Source of the DNA: Larkinella sp051857545
Lineage (GTDB): Bacteria; Bacteroidota; Bacteroidia; Cytophagales; Spirosomataceae
Assembly: GCF_051857545.1 (NCBI RefSeq)
Contig: NZ_JBPZHB010000005.1
Coordinates: 310,001 to 374,000 of the forward strand
DNA: 64,000 bases
Reading direction: 5' to 3'
A program made the translations under genes and the position numbers. A model generated the notes under the pieces. That model searched no databases, was not told the origin of the DNA, and saw nothing but the letters and a program-made list of their open reading frames with translations. This document shows, piece after piece, positions 52,669 to 61,764 of this stretch; the stretch's first letter is position 1, and the number at the start of each line of letters is the position of its first letter.

Positions 52669-53517
52669 CTAAAAGAGCGATTTGTAGAAATCTAACCCTT
52701 CGCGGGCTAATTCATCAGGACTGGCGGCCAGGGGTCGCCAGATGGACGCGGCTTTGGCGAGTTCGGCGGAAGGCGCACCGAAGGTTTCAATGACGACGGC
52801 CCCCTCATAGCCAATGTCCGTTAAGGCGGCTTTGATGCCGGGCCAGTCCACATTGCCGGTGCCGGGGGTGCCACGGTCACTTTCGTTGCCCTGCACATGG
52901 CACAGCAGGTCTTTCCCGACGGCCCGGATGGCAGCCGGAATGCTTTTTTCCTCAATGTTATTGTGAAACGTATCGAGCGAGATGTTGAGAAACGGGTGGC
53001 CTAGTTCGCGCACCAGCGACAGCGCCTGTTCAGCGGTGTTCACCATGTCGGTCTCGAAGCGGTTCAACGGCTCCAGCCCAAGGATAACACCACACGTCTG
53101 AGCGACCCCGGCGGCTTCGTGCAGGTTTTCGAGGCACCAGGCCCGCTCCGCTTGTTTGCGTTCGGCCGAAACCAGGCGGGTTTTCCCCACGGCGGAATAA
53201 ACCGGCCCCGTGAAAATCGGACTTTCCATCGTTTCCGCCAGGCGCAGGCAGTCTACGATGTAGGTAAGACCCATTTTGCGAATGGCGGCATCATCGCTGG
53301 AGATGTCACGGTTTGGCCCGAATGCCCCGCTCAGGGTCATTTTCAGACCCGTTTCGCGGGCCAGTTGTTTGAGCCGGACCCAGTCGATCAGGTCTTTGTC
53401 CTCAACAGCCACTTCAATTATATCGTAGCCCATATCGGCCACTTTATAGAGCAGGTCGAACGAGGAGGTCGTGAACGGGGAAACCCAGACGAAAGTGCTA
53501 ACGCCAAATTGAATCAT
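52669..53517 (-). CDS. sugar phosphate isomerase/epimerase-like TIM-barrel protein
   Basis: 282 residues, cytoplasmic, AP-endonuclease-2/xylose isomerase-like TIM barrel. Visible metal ligands: Glu in IIEVAVEDKDL near 34, Glu in ILGLEPLNRFETDMVN near 147, Asp and His in LNISLDTFHNNIEEKSIPA near 178, His in LLCHVQGNESDRGTPG near 210, and Glu in GAVVIETFGAP near 243. This set is typical of D-tagatose/D-psicose 3-epimerase-like enzymes and matches a keto-sugar substrate. Encoded 110 bases after the Gfo/Idh/MocA dehydrogenase and 6 before the Tm-1-like gene. Substrate unproven. Confidence 0.9.
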   Translation of the reverse strand: MIQFGVSTFVWVSPFTTSSFDLLYKVADMGYDIIEVAVEDKDLIDWVRLKQLARETGLKMTLSGAFGPNRDISSDDAAIRKMGLTYIVDCLRLAETMESPIFTGPVYSAVGKTRLVSAERKQAERAWCLENLHEAAGVAQTCGVILGLEPLNRFETDMVNTAEQALSLVRELGHPFLNISLDTFHNNIEEKSIPAAIRAVGKDLLCHVQGNESDRGTPGTGNVDWPGIKAALTDIGYEGAVVIETFGAPSAELAKAASIWRPLAASPDELAREGLDFYKSLF

Positions 53518-53627
53518 GTTGTCGGGATATAGGGATTGAAAACCGTCCGGCAGCCAGACCGATCAAGCTAAAAAGTCAGGCAAAAAGCAACGCCTTCGCC
53601 CAACTTTTTAGAGTACTTAGGATTGAT

Positions 53628-54740
53628 TTAATACGCTGGAATGGTGACACGAACTCCTCCGTTCATGGCCGACTCGTGGGCGCAGATCCCCGCGAGAGTG
53701 TAGTTGGCGGCCAATTCGGCATCGACCGCCGAATCGCGACCTTCGACGATAGCGGCCAGAAACTCCTGTACCAAATGCGGGTGCGATCCCCCATGCCCTG
53801 CGCCCTGCAGGAACGAAACGTGGTTGGGGTCGTCGATTTTTTCGCGCTTGGTGAAGTGCTTGATGGGGTCGATCAGTAATTCGTCCGTGTCGGGTACGTT
53901 GATGCGCCGGGCATTCTCCCCTCCGTCGAAAATGACGTGTTCCTCATCCTGCAACTGTTCCCATTCAAACGACATTTTGGTGCCGTACACATCGTAGCTT
54001 TCCCGGTATTGCCGCACGACGTCGAACAGCGATCGCGTAGCCTCGGCCACAACATCGGAGTCTTTCAGCGTAAATGTGGCCGTTTCAACGGCAAAGGGCG
54101 AACCGTATCGACTGGCCAGGTCCTCGCTCAATCGCCCGGAACCGTGACAGACGACGGTTTCGGCGGTAGTGTTGTTGATGCGCAGCAGGGGCGAGATGGC
54201 GTGCGTACCATTGAGCATCGGCGGATAGCCTTTCCAGTATTCGCCCCAGCCTTCCATGCTCATATCCTGAATGTGTGACCCCCGAACGAACTGAATGCGA
54301 CCGAGTTGGCCCGTTTCAGCCAGGTTCAGGCCATACAGGAATTCGCGCGTGTAGAGGGCGGTTTCCATCATCATATATACTTTGCCGCTCCGCCGTTTGG
54401 CTTCCACAATGGCCTTGCAGTCTTCTTTGGTCATTGCCATCGGAATGGTGCAGGCCGTGTGTTTGTTGGCATTGAGCGACGCCAGCGTCATCCGGGCGTG
54501 ATCGGGAACGGGCGTAACAACGTGGATAGCGTCGACATCGGCGCGGCCGGGTATATCCTCAAAATGCTCGAAACAGAGGTCAGGGTCGAGGTTGTATTTG
54601 GTTCTCAAATCATCGAGGGTCTGGCGATTGCGGGTACAGATGCCCACCTTGCCGATATTGGGGTGTTGCAGGTAAATGGGAATAAACTCCTTGCCGAAAC
54701 CCATACCCACGATGACAACGGTAATTTTCTGGTCACTCAT
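53628..54740 (-). CDS. Gfo/Idh/MocA family NAD(P)-dependent oxidoreductase
   Basis: 370 residues, cytoplasmic. The Rossmann start VVIVGMGFGKEFIPIYLQH near 9 (GxGxxx) is followed by IHVVTPVPDHARMTLASLNA near 73 and KHTACTIPMAMTKEDCKAIV near 93, where EKP of the usual motif is replaced by TIP. The C-terminal Gfo/Idh/MocA fold has YLGRIQF-type features at GQLGRIQFVRGSHIQDM and late blocks PHLVQEFLAAIVEGRDSAVD with TLAGICAHESAMNGGVRV. Family members oxidise or reduce sugars and inositols; the missing Lys of the EKP motif is unusual and could alter the reaction. First gene of the operon. Confidence 0.9.
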   Translation of the reverse strand: MSDQKITVVIVGMGFGKEFIPIYLQHPNIGKVGICTRNRQTLDDLRTKYNLDPDLCFEHFEDIPGRADVDAIHVVTPVPDHARMTLASLNANKHTACTIPMAMTKEDCKAIVEAKRRSGKVYMMMETALYTREFLYGLNLAETGQLGRIQFVRGSHIQDMSMEGWGEYWKGYPPMLNGTHAISPLLRINNTTAETVVCHGSGRLSEDLASRYGSPFAVETATFTLKDSDVVAEATRSLFDVVRQYRESYDVYGTKMSFEWEQLQDEEHVIFDGGENARRINVPDTDELLIDPIKHFTKREKIDDPNHVSFLQGAGHGGSHPHLVQEFLAAIVEGRDSAVDAELAANYTLAGICAHESAMNGGVRVTIPAY

Positions 54741-54790
54741 AACGACTTTGATTGATTGATTATACGAACTTTATTAAAATCAGTTTACAA

Positions 54791-54960
54791 GCTGTTTGAG
54801 TTAACCGGGGAGAGCCCTGGAAGGGCGGTCTGTCAATACCATCAGTTAGTGGTAGCTCCAGAGGAGCGGTCTAAAAACATCTTCAGGCCGCTCCTCTGGA
54901 GCTACCACTAACTGATGGATGCTATTGACAGGACAGGCCTCCGGCCTTAGTTCAAACAGC
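54791..54960. repeat. long imperfect inverted repeat (170-base hairpin)
   Basis: A central pair of perfect 31-base arms (54839-54869 and 54888-54918, starting CCATCAGTTAGTGGTAGCTC) encloses an 18-base loop. Similarity continues outward with small gaps: TGTCAATA on the left mirrors TATTGACA on the right, and the outermost arms are GCTGTTTGAGTTAA (54791) and its near-complement ending at 54960. It fills the gap upstream of the Gfo/Idh/MocA gene and downstream of ThuA. It could be a small transposable element or a transcribed hairpin. No protein is encoded. Confidence 0.85.
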
Positions 54961-55023
54961 TTCTTAGAGTTCAATAGTTACACGATTACGACCAACTAAA
55001 AACCATAAACGCTAAACCATAGG

Positions 55024-55758
55024 CTATTTGCGGGCCGCCCAGGCAACCGAATTCCGCAGGAGTGTCTGATACACCGGCAGGTTGTGCGACTCGGCATCGT
55101 GGCCCAATGCTAAACCGACAATGCGTGCCTTGGGGTGATTGACGACAAAAACGGAGGGATAAATCACATCGGACGTGGCGACGCTCGAACTGGCCAGCAC
55201 CGAAATACCCGGCCCGGCCGGATCCGGAATAAAAAAGTAGCGCTCATCCTTCAGGTTGAATTTGGGTTCAACGCCCTTCGTAACGGGGTGTTGCGGGTCG
55301 GTCACGGTCACGTCGAAAGGGCCGTACTTATCATGTTTGCGCGTGCCGCCACTGACCAGGTTCTGGTTGTATTCCGGCCAGTCCTTCCAGTTGTACCATA
55401 GGGCCGCGTGGGCAAGCAGCAGGCCTTTGCCCGCGTTGGCGTGGTCCATAATGGCCTGACGAACCGCCGGGTTGGTGATGGGCCGGTTGTTGCTCAGATA
55501 CAGCACATCGGCCTGGGGCAAAAAGGTCAGCATGGAATCGGGATCGCCCACGTAGTTGACCGTTGCGAAACCGTCGCGGCTCAACGTCTGACCATCCACG
55601 TTGCGGTACCACATCCCGAAATTATGAGATGTTCCTCCACCCACCACCAGCACCCGAATGGATTTGCCGGCTTTGGCGGTTTTGGGTGAACCGACCTTGC
55701 ATTGCGTCAGCGACAGGCTTATCCCCAGTAGCAACAAAAGAAAAGAAAATGGTTTCAT
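55024..55758 (-). CDS. ThuA-domain lipoprotein
   Basis: 244 residues. MKPFSFLLLLLGISLSLTQC is a lipoprotein signal; mature Cys is followed by KVGSPK. The ThuA (trehalose utilisation-like, class I glutamine amidotransferase-like) fold shows IRVLVVGGGTSHNFGMWYRN near residue 34, ADVLYLSNNRPITNPAVRQA near 85, GKGLLLAHAALWYNWKDWPE near 112, DPQHPVTKGVEPKFNLKDER near 152 and RIVGLALGHDAESHNLPVYQ near 211. Typical reactions are unknown; members accompany glycan catabolic genes. It is the last of the minus-strand locus and follows the large ThuA-PVC protein by 80 bases. Confidence 0.9.
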   Translation of the reverse strand: MKPFSFLLLLLGISLSLTQCKVGSPKTAKAGKSIRVLVVGGGTSHNFGMWYRNVDGQTLSRDGFATVNYVGDPDSMLTFLPQADVLYLSNNRPITNPAVRQAIMDHANAGKGLLLAHAALWYNWKDWPEYNQNLVSGGTRKHDKYGPFDVTVTDPQHPVTKGVEPKFNLKDERYFFIPDPAGPGISVLASSSVATSDVIYPSVFVVNHPKARIVGLALGHDAESHNLPVYQTLLRNSVAWAARK

Positions 55759-55838
55759 GGTGTTTTATTGATAAATTGAGTGACTCCTCAAGCGGTTCTG
55801 CCGGGTCGTTTCGTGGCCCCTGACGGCTTTTCTCCCGC

Positions 55839-58800
55839 TTAGCGGCTATTGGTTTCAGGCTCTTTTTCGACCCGCATCACTCCCCGCATGATGCTCCAGT
55901 GGCCGGGAAAGGTACAGATAAAGGGATAATCACCGGGTTTGGCTGGAGCGGTAAATTCGAGGGTGTACGACTCGCCCGGGTTGACCAGAATACTGGATGC
56001 CACCACCTCCGGCAGTTGCGGAACGTAGTGTTTCTCCACACTTTTGGGGTCCTGCGCCATCTTGTCGGCGGCTTTCCCCACCTTCTCGGCGGTGCCGGGT
56101 TTGCAGATCACCAGGTTGTGTTGCATAATGTCGGGGTTTTCGAGCGTCAGCACCACGGGTTGCCCGGCGCGAACCGTAAACTGTTTTGTGTCGTATTTCA
56201 TCTGCTCTTCCACCACCTTGATGGTCAAAACCGTCGCCTTGTCGGAAATGGTTTTCTTCGGAGTAGCCGGGCGGGCTTCACCGGTTGGTTTGCGAACTTC
56301 AAGGGTGGCGTTCTGCACATTGCCCATAAAATCAAAGGAGGATTTTGTGTCGTAGGCACCGGCGTAGGCCCCCATCGAGCTTTCATCGACAAAGTCGCGC
56401 TGTACCCGAATACTACCCGTCAGCGGTTTGGTAAATAGTGAGGGAGCCTTGCCCCTGGCGGCTTCCTGCCCGTTGACGAACAACAGCATTTCGCCGTCGT
56501 TCACCAACCGGCCTTCAAATTCAAAATTGTCGGGCAGCGGTTCCGTGGTGCTGGTCGCATACACCTGCCCGTTTTGCTTCACCACCATCGTCAGGCGACG
56601 GTCTTTCACGTACAGCCCGTAACCGCCCTCCTGACCACCCTGTCCGACAATAAAGCCCTCCATCGGGCGGTTTCCTTTAGCCGCCGATCCTTTCAGAATA
56701 ATCTCCTTGCCCGTCACATCGGGGGGCAGGGTGATGACCGCCCGTCGTTGCAGCGTGTACACCTCTTTGTTGATGCCCGCCAGCAACCGGCCGACCAGGG
56801 CGTTCTCTGCGCCTTTGGAGTTAGCCCTGGCCGCTTCGGTCAGAAAACCGTCGCGGTGAACAGCCGCTGCGGCAAACAAGGCGCGGCCAATCCACTCATC
56901 GCTATCGTTTTCGGGACGGAGAGCAGCCCGGTAAAGAGCGGCTCCAACGGTTTCGGAAGGAGGCAACGGCACCAGCGCCAGCATGGCCGCCAGCCTGACA
57001 TTCAGGCTGGCGTCGTCCAGCAAACCCACTTTCTGGAGAATCTCCAGGGTTTGGGCCGTGGCAGGCAGCACCTCGACGGCGGCTTTACGCACACCGGCGG
57101 CCTGGTGGGTCAGGGCTTTGGAAACGGCCTGAATCGCTTCGGCGTTCGAACCCGTCAAGACGCCTAAACCGTGCAGCGTCCACAGGGCGTGAACGGCGGG
57201 GCTGTTCAGGCCGATTTCGTCTACTGCGGGATTGGCGATGATTTTATAGAGTTCCGGAAGCAGGCTGGTGTTTTTCGACTCCACAATCAGCCGCTGCCCG
57301 TTCATCCGCCAGAACATATTGTCACTTTTGAGGGCCGCAATCAGGCCAGCCGGTTCATTTTTCGACAAGGTGATGGGCTGGTACGGTTTTGCCTTTTTGT
57401 AAACGATGCGGTAAACGCGCCCAAAATTGATGTCACGAAGCGGGCTGTCGAAGGCGTTACCCTGCCCGCGCGGCTGCTCCTTGAACGGCAGTACCATCTC
57501 CGACGGTGCCTGCCGCTCCACAAAGACGTTGTGCTGAATAATGAAGTTATACCAGTCGGCTACCCACAACGCCCCATCGGGGCCAACCTCGGCGTGAACG
57601 GGCCCAACCCACTCGTCCGAGCTGGCCAGCATATTCCAACCATCGTGTTCGGCAAAACCGGCTCCTTTCGGCTCGATGATGGCGTTGTGAATCAGCCGAA
57701 CGGTCGGTTCACACACAAACGCCACCCGGTTCCAATAGGATTTCGGAAAACTGCGGGCGGTGTAGAAATGGTGCCCGGCGGCCGAGGTAAAGCCCCCCAC
57801 CACATCCACCTGCCGCAGATTCGGCGTCAGGGTGTGCGAATCGTAATGCCCGTCAATTTTTTGGACGGACAGCACCGATGAGCCGGGCAGGTTGCGCTGC
57901 ATGTAACGGGCGGGCATCGAATAGAACGCGCTGTGGGTGTTGTTGGCAGTAGAAATAAACACGTTATTATCCTCTGTAAGCCCCAGCCCCCAGGTATTGT
58001 TGCTCGTATTGGCCAGAAAGTCAAAACCGGTTCCGTCGGGATTGACGTTATAGACGCCGGTTCTGAAATTCAGGTTTTTGCCATCACGGGTCGTGCCGGA
58101 AAAACCGGAGCCCACCACGCCCCAAATCTTGTTGTTGAAGCCGTATTGCAGGTTCGAGGGGCCAAAATGCGTGTCATTTTTGTCCCACCCGGTCATGATG
58201 TTCTCCCGCACATCCGCTTTGTCGTCGCCGTCGGTATCTTTCAGAAAAACGAAGTGCGGAGCCATCGAAACCACCACCCCACCGTTCGCAAACACCATGC
58301 TCGTGGGAATATTCAGCTTGTCGGCAAATACGGTAAACTTGTCGGCCCGCCCGTCGCCATTGGTATCTTCGCAAATTTTGATCCGGTCGTTGGCGGCTCC
58401 GTCGGTTTCCAGAAAGGTATTCGGGTAATCGACCGACTCCACAATCCAGAGCCGCCCGCGTTCGTCCCACGCCATGGCAATGGGATTCGTAATGTCGGGT
58501 TCGGCGGCAAACAACTGAATGTCGAAATCGGCCGGAACCTGCATCAGTTTTTTGGACTCGTCGGGCTTCAGCGCCACCTGCATGGCCGGAACGCGGTGCC
58601 GTTTGGTGTAGTCCGCAATGGCAATGTTGGCCGACTCATAGATGTCCACCTTTGGAATGGCCAGTTTCGCAATCTGCTTGGTTACCGGCTCCCCAAGGGC
58701 CCACAACACGCCCCGATTGACGAGTTCGCGAAAACCGGGATTGGTCCAGGTGCTGTCGTTATGGCCATAAGCGGTATAAAAAACCCGCCCTTTTCCCTGC

Positions 58801-59429
58801 TTCCGGACCCAGGTGTATGGCTCCTGCCGGTCTCCCTCCTGCCGGGTTGTCAGCACGGTCATGTCGGGGTTAAGCCGCTGGTGTACATAGGTTTCGTCCC
58901 ACGAGGTGGTAAATGGCACCAACCCCTGCACAACCGGGTGGTTTTTGGCCACGATGGTTGTCGCTATCGCCCCCGATTTGTGCGACTTGAACTGTCCGCC
59001 GATGGTGTTGATGTACCAATCCGAATTTTTGAAACAGCCTGAGGCCGAATGCAGGGGAATGAGTCCTTTCCCCCCTTCCACAAACGCCTTCAAAGCCGCT
59101 TCCTGCGCGGGCGGCAGGCTATCGTGGTTGGCATAGATCACCAGCCCGTCGTATTTGGCCAGGTTTTCGGTGTTGAGGTCGTTGACATTAACCGTATAGG
59201 TCAGATTGACGCCTTTTTTGAAAAGGGAAATGGCGAGCCAGGGCGCATATTTTCCCGAATCGTGGTGTTTGCTCCGATGGCCCAGAAACAGCACTTCGCC
59301 CCGGCGAGCGGTTTTTTCCGCGGTGGAACGATTCTGCCCCGCCCCTGCTGTTTGTCCGGACTGGGCAGTTCTCGTGCAGCCCTGATGCAGCACGAAGGCC
59401 AGCATCAGGATAAAAATTGATACTTTCAT
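55839..59429 (-). CDS. large fusion: ThuA domain, PVC-type dehydrogenase propeller, HEAT-like repeats, glycan-binding-like domain and C-terminal cupredoxin
   Basis: 1196 residues with a lipoprotein-like start (LMLAFVLHQGC, mature Cys near 18). ThuA domain about 45-250 (EVLFLGHRSKHHDSGKYAPW, GRVFYTAYGHNDSTW). PVC-type membrane-bound dehydrogenase propeller about 290-680 (AMAWDERGRLWIVESVDYPN, VHAEVGPDGALWVADWYNF). HEAT-type repeats about 700-870 and a jelly-roll module about 890-1060 (LVNDGEMLLFVNGQEAARG). A cupredoxin domain about 1085-1190 has His in MQHNLVICKPG and Cys/His/Met in PFICTFPGHWSIMRGVM, a full type 1 copper site. No CxxCH heme motif is seen, although many PVC-type homologues carry one; the copper domain appears to replace it as the electron acceptor. 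Confidence 0.93.
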   Translation of the reverse strand: MKVSIFILMLAFVLHQGCTRTAQSGQTAGAGQNRSTAEKTARRGEVLFLGHRSKHHDSGKYAPWLAISLFKKGVNLTYTVNVNDLNTENLAKYDGLVIYANHDSLPPAQEAALKAFVEGGKGLIPLHSASGCFKNSDWYINTIGGQFKSHKSGAIATTIVAKNHPVVQGLVPFTTSWDETYVHQRLNPDMTVLTTRQEGDRQEPYTWVRKQGKGRVFYTAYGHNDSTWTNPGFRELVNRGVLWALGEPVTKQIAKLAIPKVDIYESANIAIADYTKRHRVPAMQVALKPDESKKLMQVPADFDIQLFAAEPDITNPIAMAWDERGRLWIVESVDYPNTFLETDGAANDRIKICEDTNGDGRADKFTVFADKLNIPTSMVFANGGVVVSMAPHFVFLKDTDGDDKADVRENIMTGWDKNDTHFGPSNLQYGFNNKIWGVVGSGFSGTTRDGKNLNFRTGVYNVNPDGTGFDFLANTSNNTWGLGLTEDNNVFISTANNTHSAFYSMPARYMQRNLPGSSVLSVQKIDGHYDSHTLTPNLRQVDVVGGFTSAAGHHFYTARSFPKSYWNRVAFVCEPTVRLIHNAIIEPKGAGFAEHDGWNMLASSDEWVGPVHAEVGPDGALWVADWYNFIIQHNVFVERQAPSEMVLPFKEQPRGQGNAFDSPLRDINFGRVYRIVYKKAKPYQPITLSKNEPAGLIAALKSDNMFWRMNGQRLIVESKNTSLLPELYKIIANPAVDEIGLNSPAVHALWTLHGLGVLTGSNAEAIQAVSKALTHQAAGVRKAAVEVLPATAQTLEILQKVGLLDDASLNVRLAAMLALVPLPPSETVGAALYRAALRPENDSDEWIGRALFAAAAVHRDGFLTEAARANSKGAENALVGRLLAGINKEVYTLQRRAVITLPPDVTGKEIILKGSAAKGNRPMEGFIVGQGGQEGGYGLYVKDRRLTMVVKQNGQVYATSTTEPLPDNFEFEGRLVNDGEMLLFVNGQEAARGKAPSLFTKPLTGSIRVQRDFVDESSMGAYAGAYDTKSSFDFMGNVQNATLEVRKPTGEARPATPKKTISDKATVLTIKVVEEQMKYDTKQFTVRAGQPVVLTLENPDIMQHNLVICKPGTAEKVGKAADKMAQDPKSVEKHYVPQLPEVVASSILVNPGESYTLEFTAPAKPGDYPFICTFPGHWSIMRGVMRVEKEPETNSR

Positions 59430-59447
59430 AGATCAAGAGTTGAGCGA

Positions 59448-61535
59448 TTAGTTGGGGGTTTCGAGCCAGACCTGCTGGGTGAAAGCCCCATTGATAGCGG
59501 CATCCCAGACTTCGACCCGCACCCAGGTGCGGTTTTTAAGATTGGTGTCGAACCGGTATGCTTTTTTGCCGAAGGGCAAGGTGTTTGTTAAGTCGATGCG
59601 TTCGCGGTAGACCTGTTTGCCGTCGCCGGAAATGATTTCGGCAAACGACAGCGGGAAGGTCCAGTTTACGTTCAGGTTGACCGTTGCTTTTCCACTGGCC
59701 GGTAAGGTCAGCGTTTCGCCGGCCCCTTTGCCATTGACCGTAAAAGCGGGCAACATGACTTCCCCCGTGGTCACGAAAAACTTCCCCTGCTTCATGACGT
59801 CCAGAACCGGTTGCCAGCCCGCGCTGTAGTCGGGCAGTTTGTCCATCTGCATATAATTGACGTTCAGGTGGGCGTAGGTTTCATTTTCGGGTTCCATCGT
59901 AAAAATGTCCGATTCCGCGATGGCGTGTTTTTTGTGACCCCAGTTCGAGTAATCGTCCAGCAAATCCAGCACCCGGCGACTCAGTCTCGGTTCCGATAAA
60001 TCAGCGGGAATGTTTTTCCAGGCCGCTCCGAAGAAATGATCAGACTTGAAAAAGGCTTCTTCCTTGTATTTGTCCGGATACCCCGTCGAGCCTTTGGTGC
60101 GGGCGTGGGCCGTCCAGGCCAGGCCATTTTCAGCTTCCAGCAGCTTCAGCATATCGTGCTTGTCGGCAATGCGGTAAACCTTTCCGTATTTGGGGTCTTC
60201 GGTAACAAAAGGCATGTCGGGCTTTCGCGACATAATCCAGTACACATCCTTCGGAAAAAAAGACAGCCAGTGTCCCCCGAAAAAATTATTGGGCTCTTCG
60301 CCGGGCAGTAACAGAAATTCCTTGTCCGACAGTCGTTTGCATTGTTCATGCAGTGCTTTCAGTTCCCGTAGCCGCAGGCTGTCTGGGCCTTTGGGGTGGC
60401 CGGGGCCGTGAAATTCCGCCAGGTGAACAATATCAACTCCGTGGTCCTTGAACACCTTCACGAAGTTGGGGTTTTCCGGAATGGGCTTACCCGCCAGCAC
60501 CACCTTCATCGTAAATTCATTGTGGAAGTGGCTCGACATCGTTTTGTAGCCCGGCACCACCGGGTACTTATCGTTGTGTGTGAACCGCTTCACTTCGGCC
60601 AGCGTTTCAGCGGGTTTGTCGGTGCTGAGCAGGCAGAAAAAGTTGAGCCGTTGCTGGGTGCCGGGGGGCGCGTTCACCCAGGGAACCCACCGCCGGTCGC
60701 CCATCAAATCCTGCCGGATGCCGATGCCAAATTCCGGAACCAGACTCCGGTACCCGGTGCCATACCACGTAAAATCGAGGTTGTAGGCTTCGTCCAGCGG
60801 GTAAAAATATTGGTGGGGAGCCGGAAAAACCGCCAGCGTTCCGTTGGGGCCACTGCCCATGATGGTCCGGTATTTAACGGCCTGGGCCTTATTTGGAACG
60901 GACAGGTCGACCGGCATTTCCTGCATCCGGTTCTCCGTGTCCGACCAGGCCAGTGACGTCCAGCCGCTGCCGGTTTTGCTCACCAGACCCGCATCGTAGA
61001 GAATGGCGGTCGAGTCGACCTGCGTCGCCATCACAGCCGCTATGTTGAACAGCGGACTGCCCTGATACACGGTAATTTCGATGGCGCCTTTGAACGATGC
61101 GGCTGCGACTTCGCCAATCCGCAGCACGGTCCGGGAGCCAATGGTGCTGACGCTGGCCGACCGTTTCGCCAGCTCAACGGTGTAGGCTTTGTGCGGCAAC
61201 CGGTTGGTTTTATCGAAAAAAATGTTCCAGCCGTTCTGTGAGACCAAATCCCGCTTGCCCACCGTGAGCACGAATGCCGGGTTCAGGTCGGTGGCTATTT
61301 CACTAAACTTCCCGACCTTCGAAAGTTGAATGTGGCTGAAAAGTGGTTTATCCGCGGCCAGGTTAATCACCAGCCGCCCTTTCTCTTTACCCACAGCAGG
61401 CCAGGTCACCACCAGGTCATTCCCCTGCTGTGAAACCGTTGTGGGGCCACTTTTGGTAAATTTCGACAAATCGACCGGAACCTGAGCGCGGGCCACTGCG
61501 CCCAGAAAGGCAAACAGGAAAAGAAAGTATTTCAT
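59448..61535 (-). CDS. secreted PHP/CehA-like metallohydrolase candidate
   Basis: 695 residues with signal peptide MKYFLFLFAFLGAVARAQ. An N-terminal beta-rich half (about 20-320) with galactose-mutarotase-like strands is followed by a candidate metal-binding barrel: SSHFHNEFTMKVV near 338, IVHLAEFHGPGHPKG near 372, LLPGEEPNNFFGGHWLSFFP near 410, and GLAWTAHARTKGSTGYPDKY near 475. These His/Glu-rich segments resemble the CehA/McbA branch of the PHP superfamily, as does GKFFVTTGEVMLPAFTVNG near 590. A C-terminal beta-sandwich closes the protein. Hydrolysis of a phosphoester or carbamate is the family role; the substrate here is unknown. It is 18 bases ahead of the large ThuA-PVC gene. Confidence 0.65.
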   Translation of the reverse strand: MKYFLFLFAFLGAVARAQVPVDLSKFTKSGPTTVSQQGNDLVVTWPAVGKEKGRLVINLAADKPLFSHIQLSKVGKFSEIATDLNPAFVLTVGKRDLVSQNGWNIFFDKTNRLPHKAYTVELAKRSASVSTIGSRTVLRIGEVAAASFKGAIEITVYQGSPLFNIAAVMATQVDSTAILYDAGLVSKTGSGWTSLAWSDTENRMQEMPVDLSVPNKAQAVKYRTIMGSGPNGTLAVFPAPHQYFYPLDEAYNLDFTWYGTGYRSLVPEFGIGIRQDLMGDRRWVPWVNAPPGTQQRLNFFCLLSTDKPAETLAEVKRFTHNDKYPVVPGYKTMSSHFHNEFTMKVVLAGKPIPENPNFVKVFKDHGVDIVHLAEFHGPGHPKGPDSLRLRELKALHEQCKRLSDKEFLLLPGEEPNNFFGGHWLSFFPKDVYWIMSRKPDMPFVTEDPKYGKVYRIADKHDMLKLLEAENGLAWTAHARTKGSTGYPDKYKEEAFFKSDHFFGAAWKNIPADLSEPRLSRRVLDLLDDYSNWGHKKHAIAESDIFTMEPENETYAHLNVNYMQMDKLPDYSAGWQPVLDVMKQGKFFVTTGEVMLPAFTVNGKGAGETLTLPASGKATVNLNVNWTFPLSFAEIISGDGKQVYRERIDLTNTLPFGKKAYRFDTNLKNRTWVRVEVWDAAINGAFTQQVWLETPN

Positions 61536-61691
61536 TGAATCGAGGCTAAGTACTCAGTTAAAAATAGTTTATAGTTTACGGTTTATAGTTTCTGAGTCAA
61601 CTCATCAACATAGTCCCGGTTCGTTTAAACCATAAGCTAAAAACGATTAACGATTTACTCTGTATACGTTGTTGGTGACTATCAAAACACT

Positions 61692-61741
61692 AAGCACAAA
61701 GGTTCACAACCAAAACCGGCGATTCCGAACCTTTGCTGCTT
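61692..61741. repeat. stem-loop in the gap after the DUF3823 gene
   Basis: Arms AAGCACAAAGGTTC (61692-61705) and GAACCTTTGCTGCTT (61727-61741) pair with one bulge around a 21-base loop. It lies 24 bases after the DUF3823 stop on the minus strand. Without a T tract it is only a possible terminator. The rest of the 229-base gap is AT-rich and has no gene; near-repeats of a TTTATAGTTT motif lie at 61565-61592. Confidence 0.45.
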
Positions 61742-61764
61742 AGTAGGCATTACCAACCAACCTA

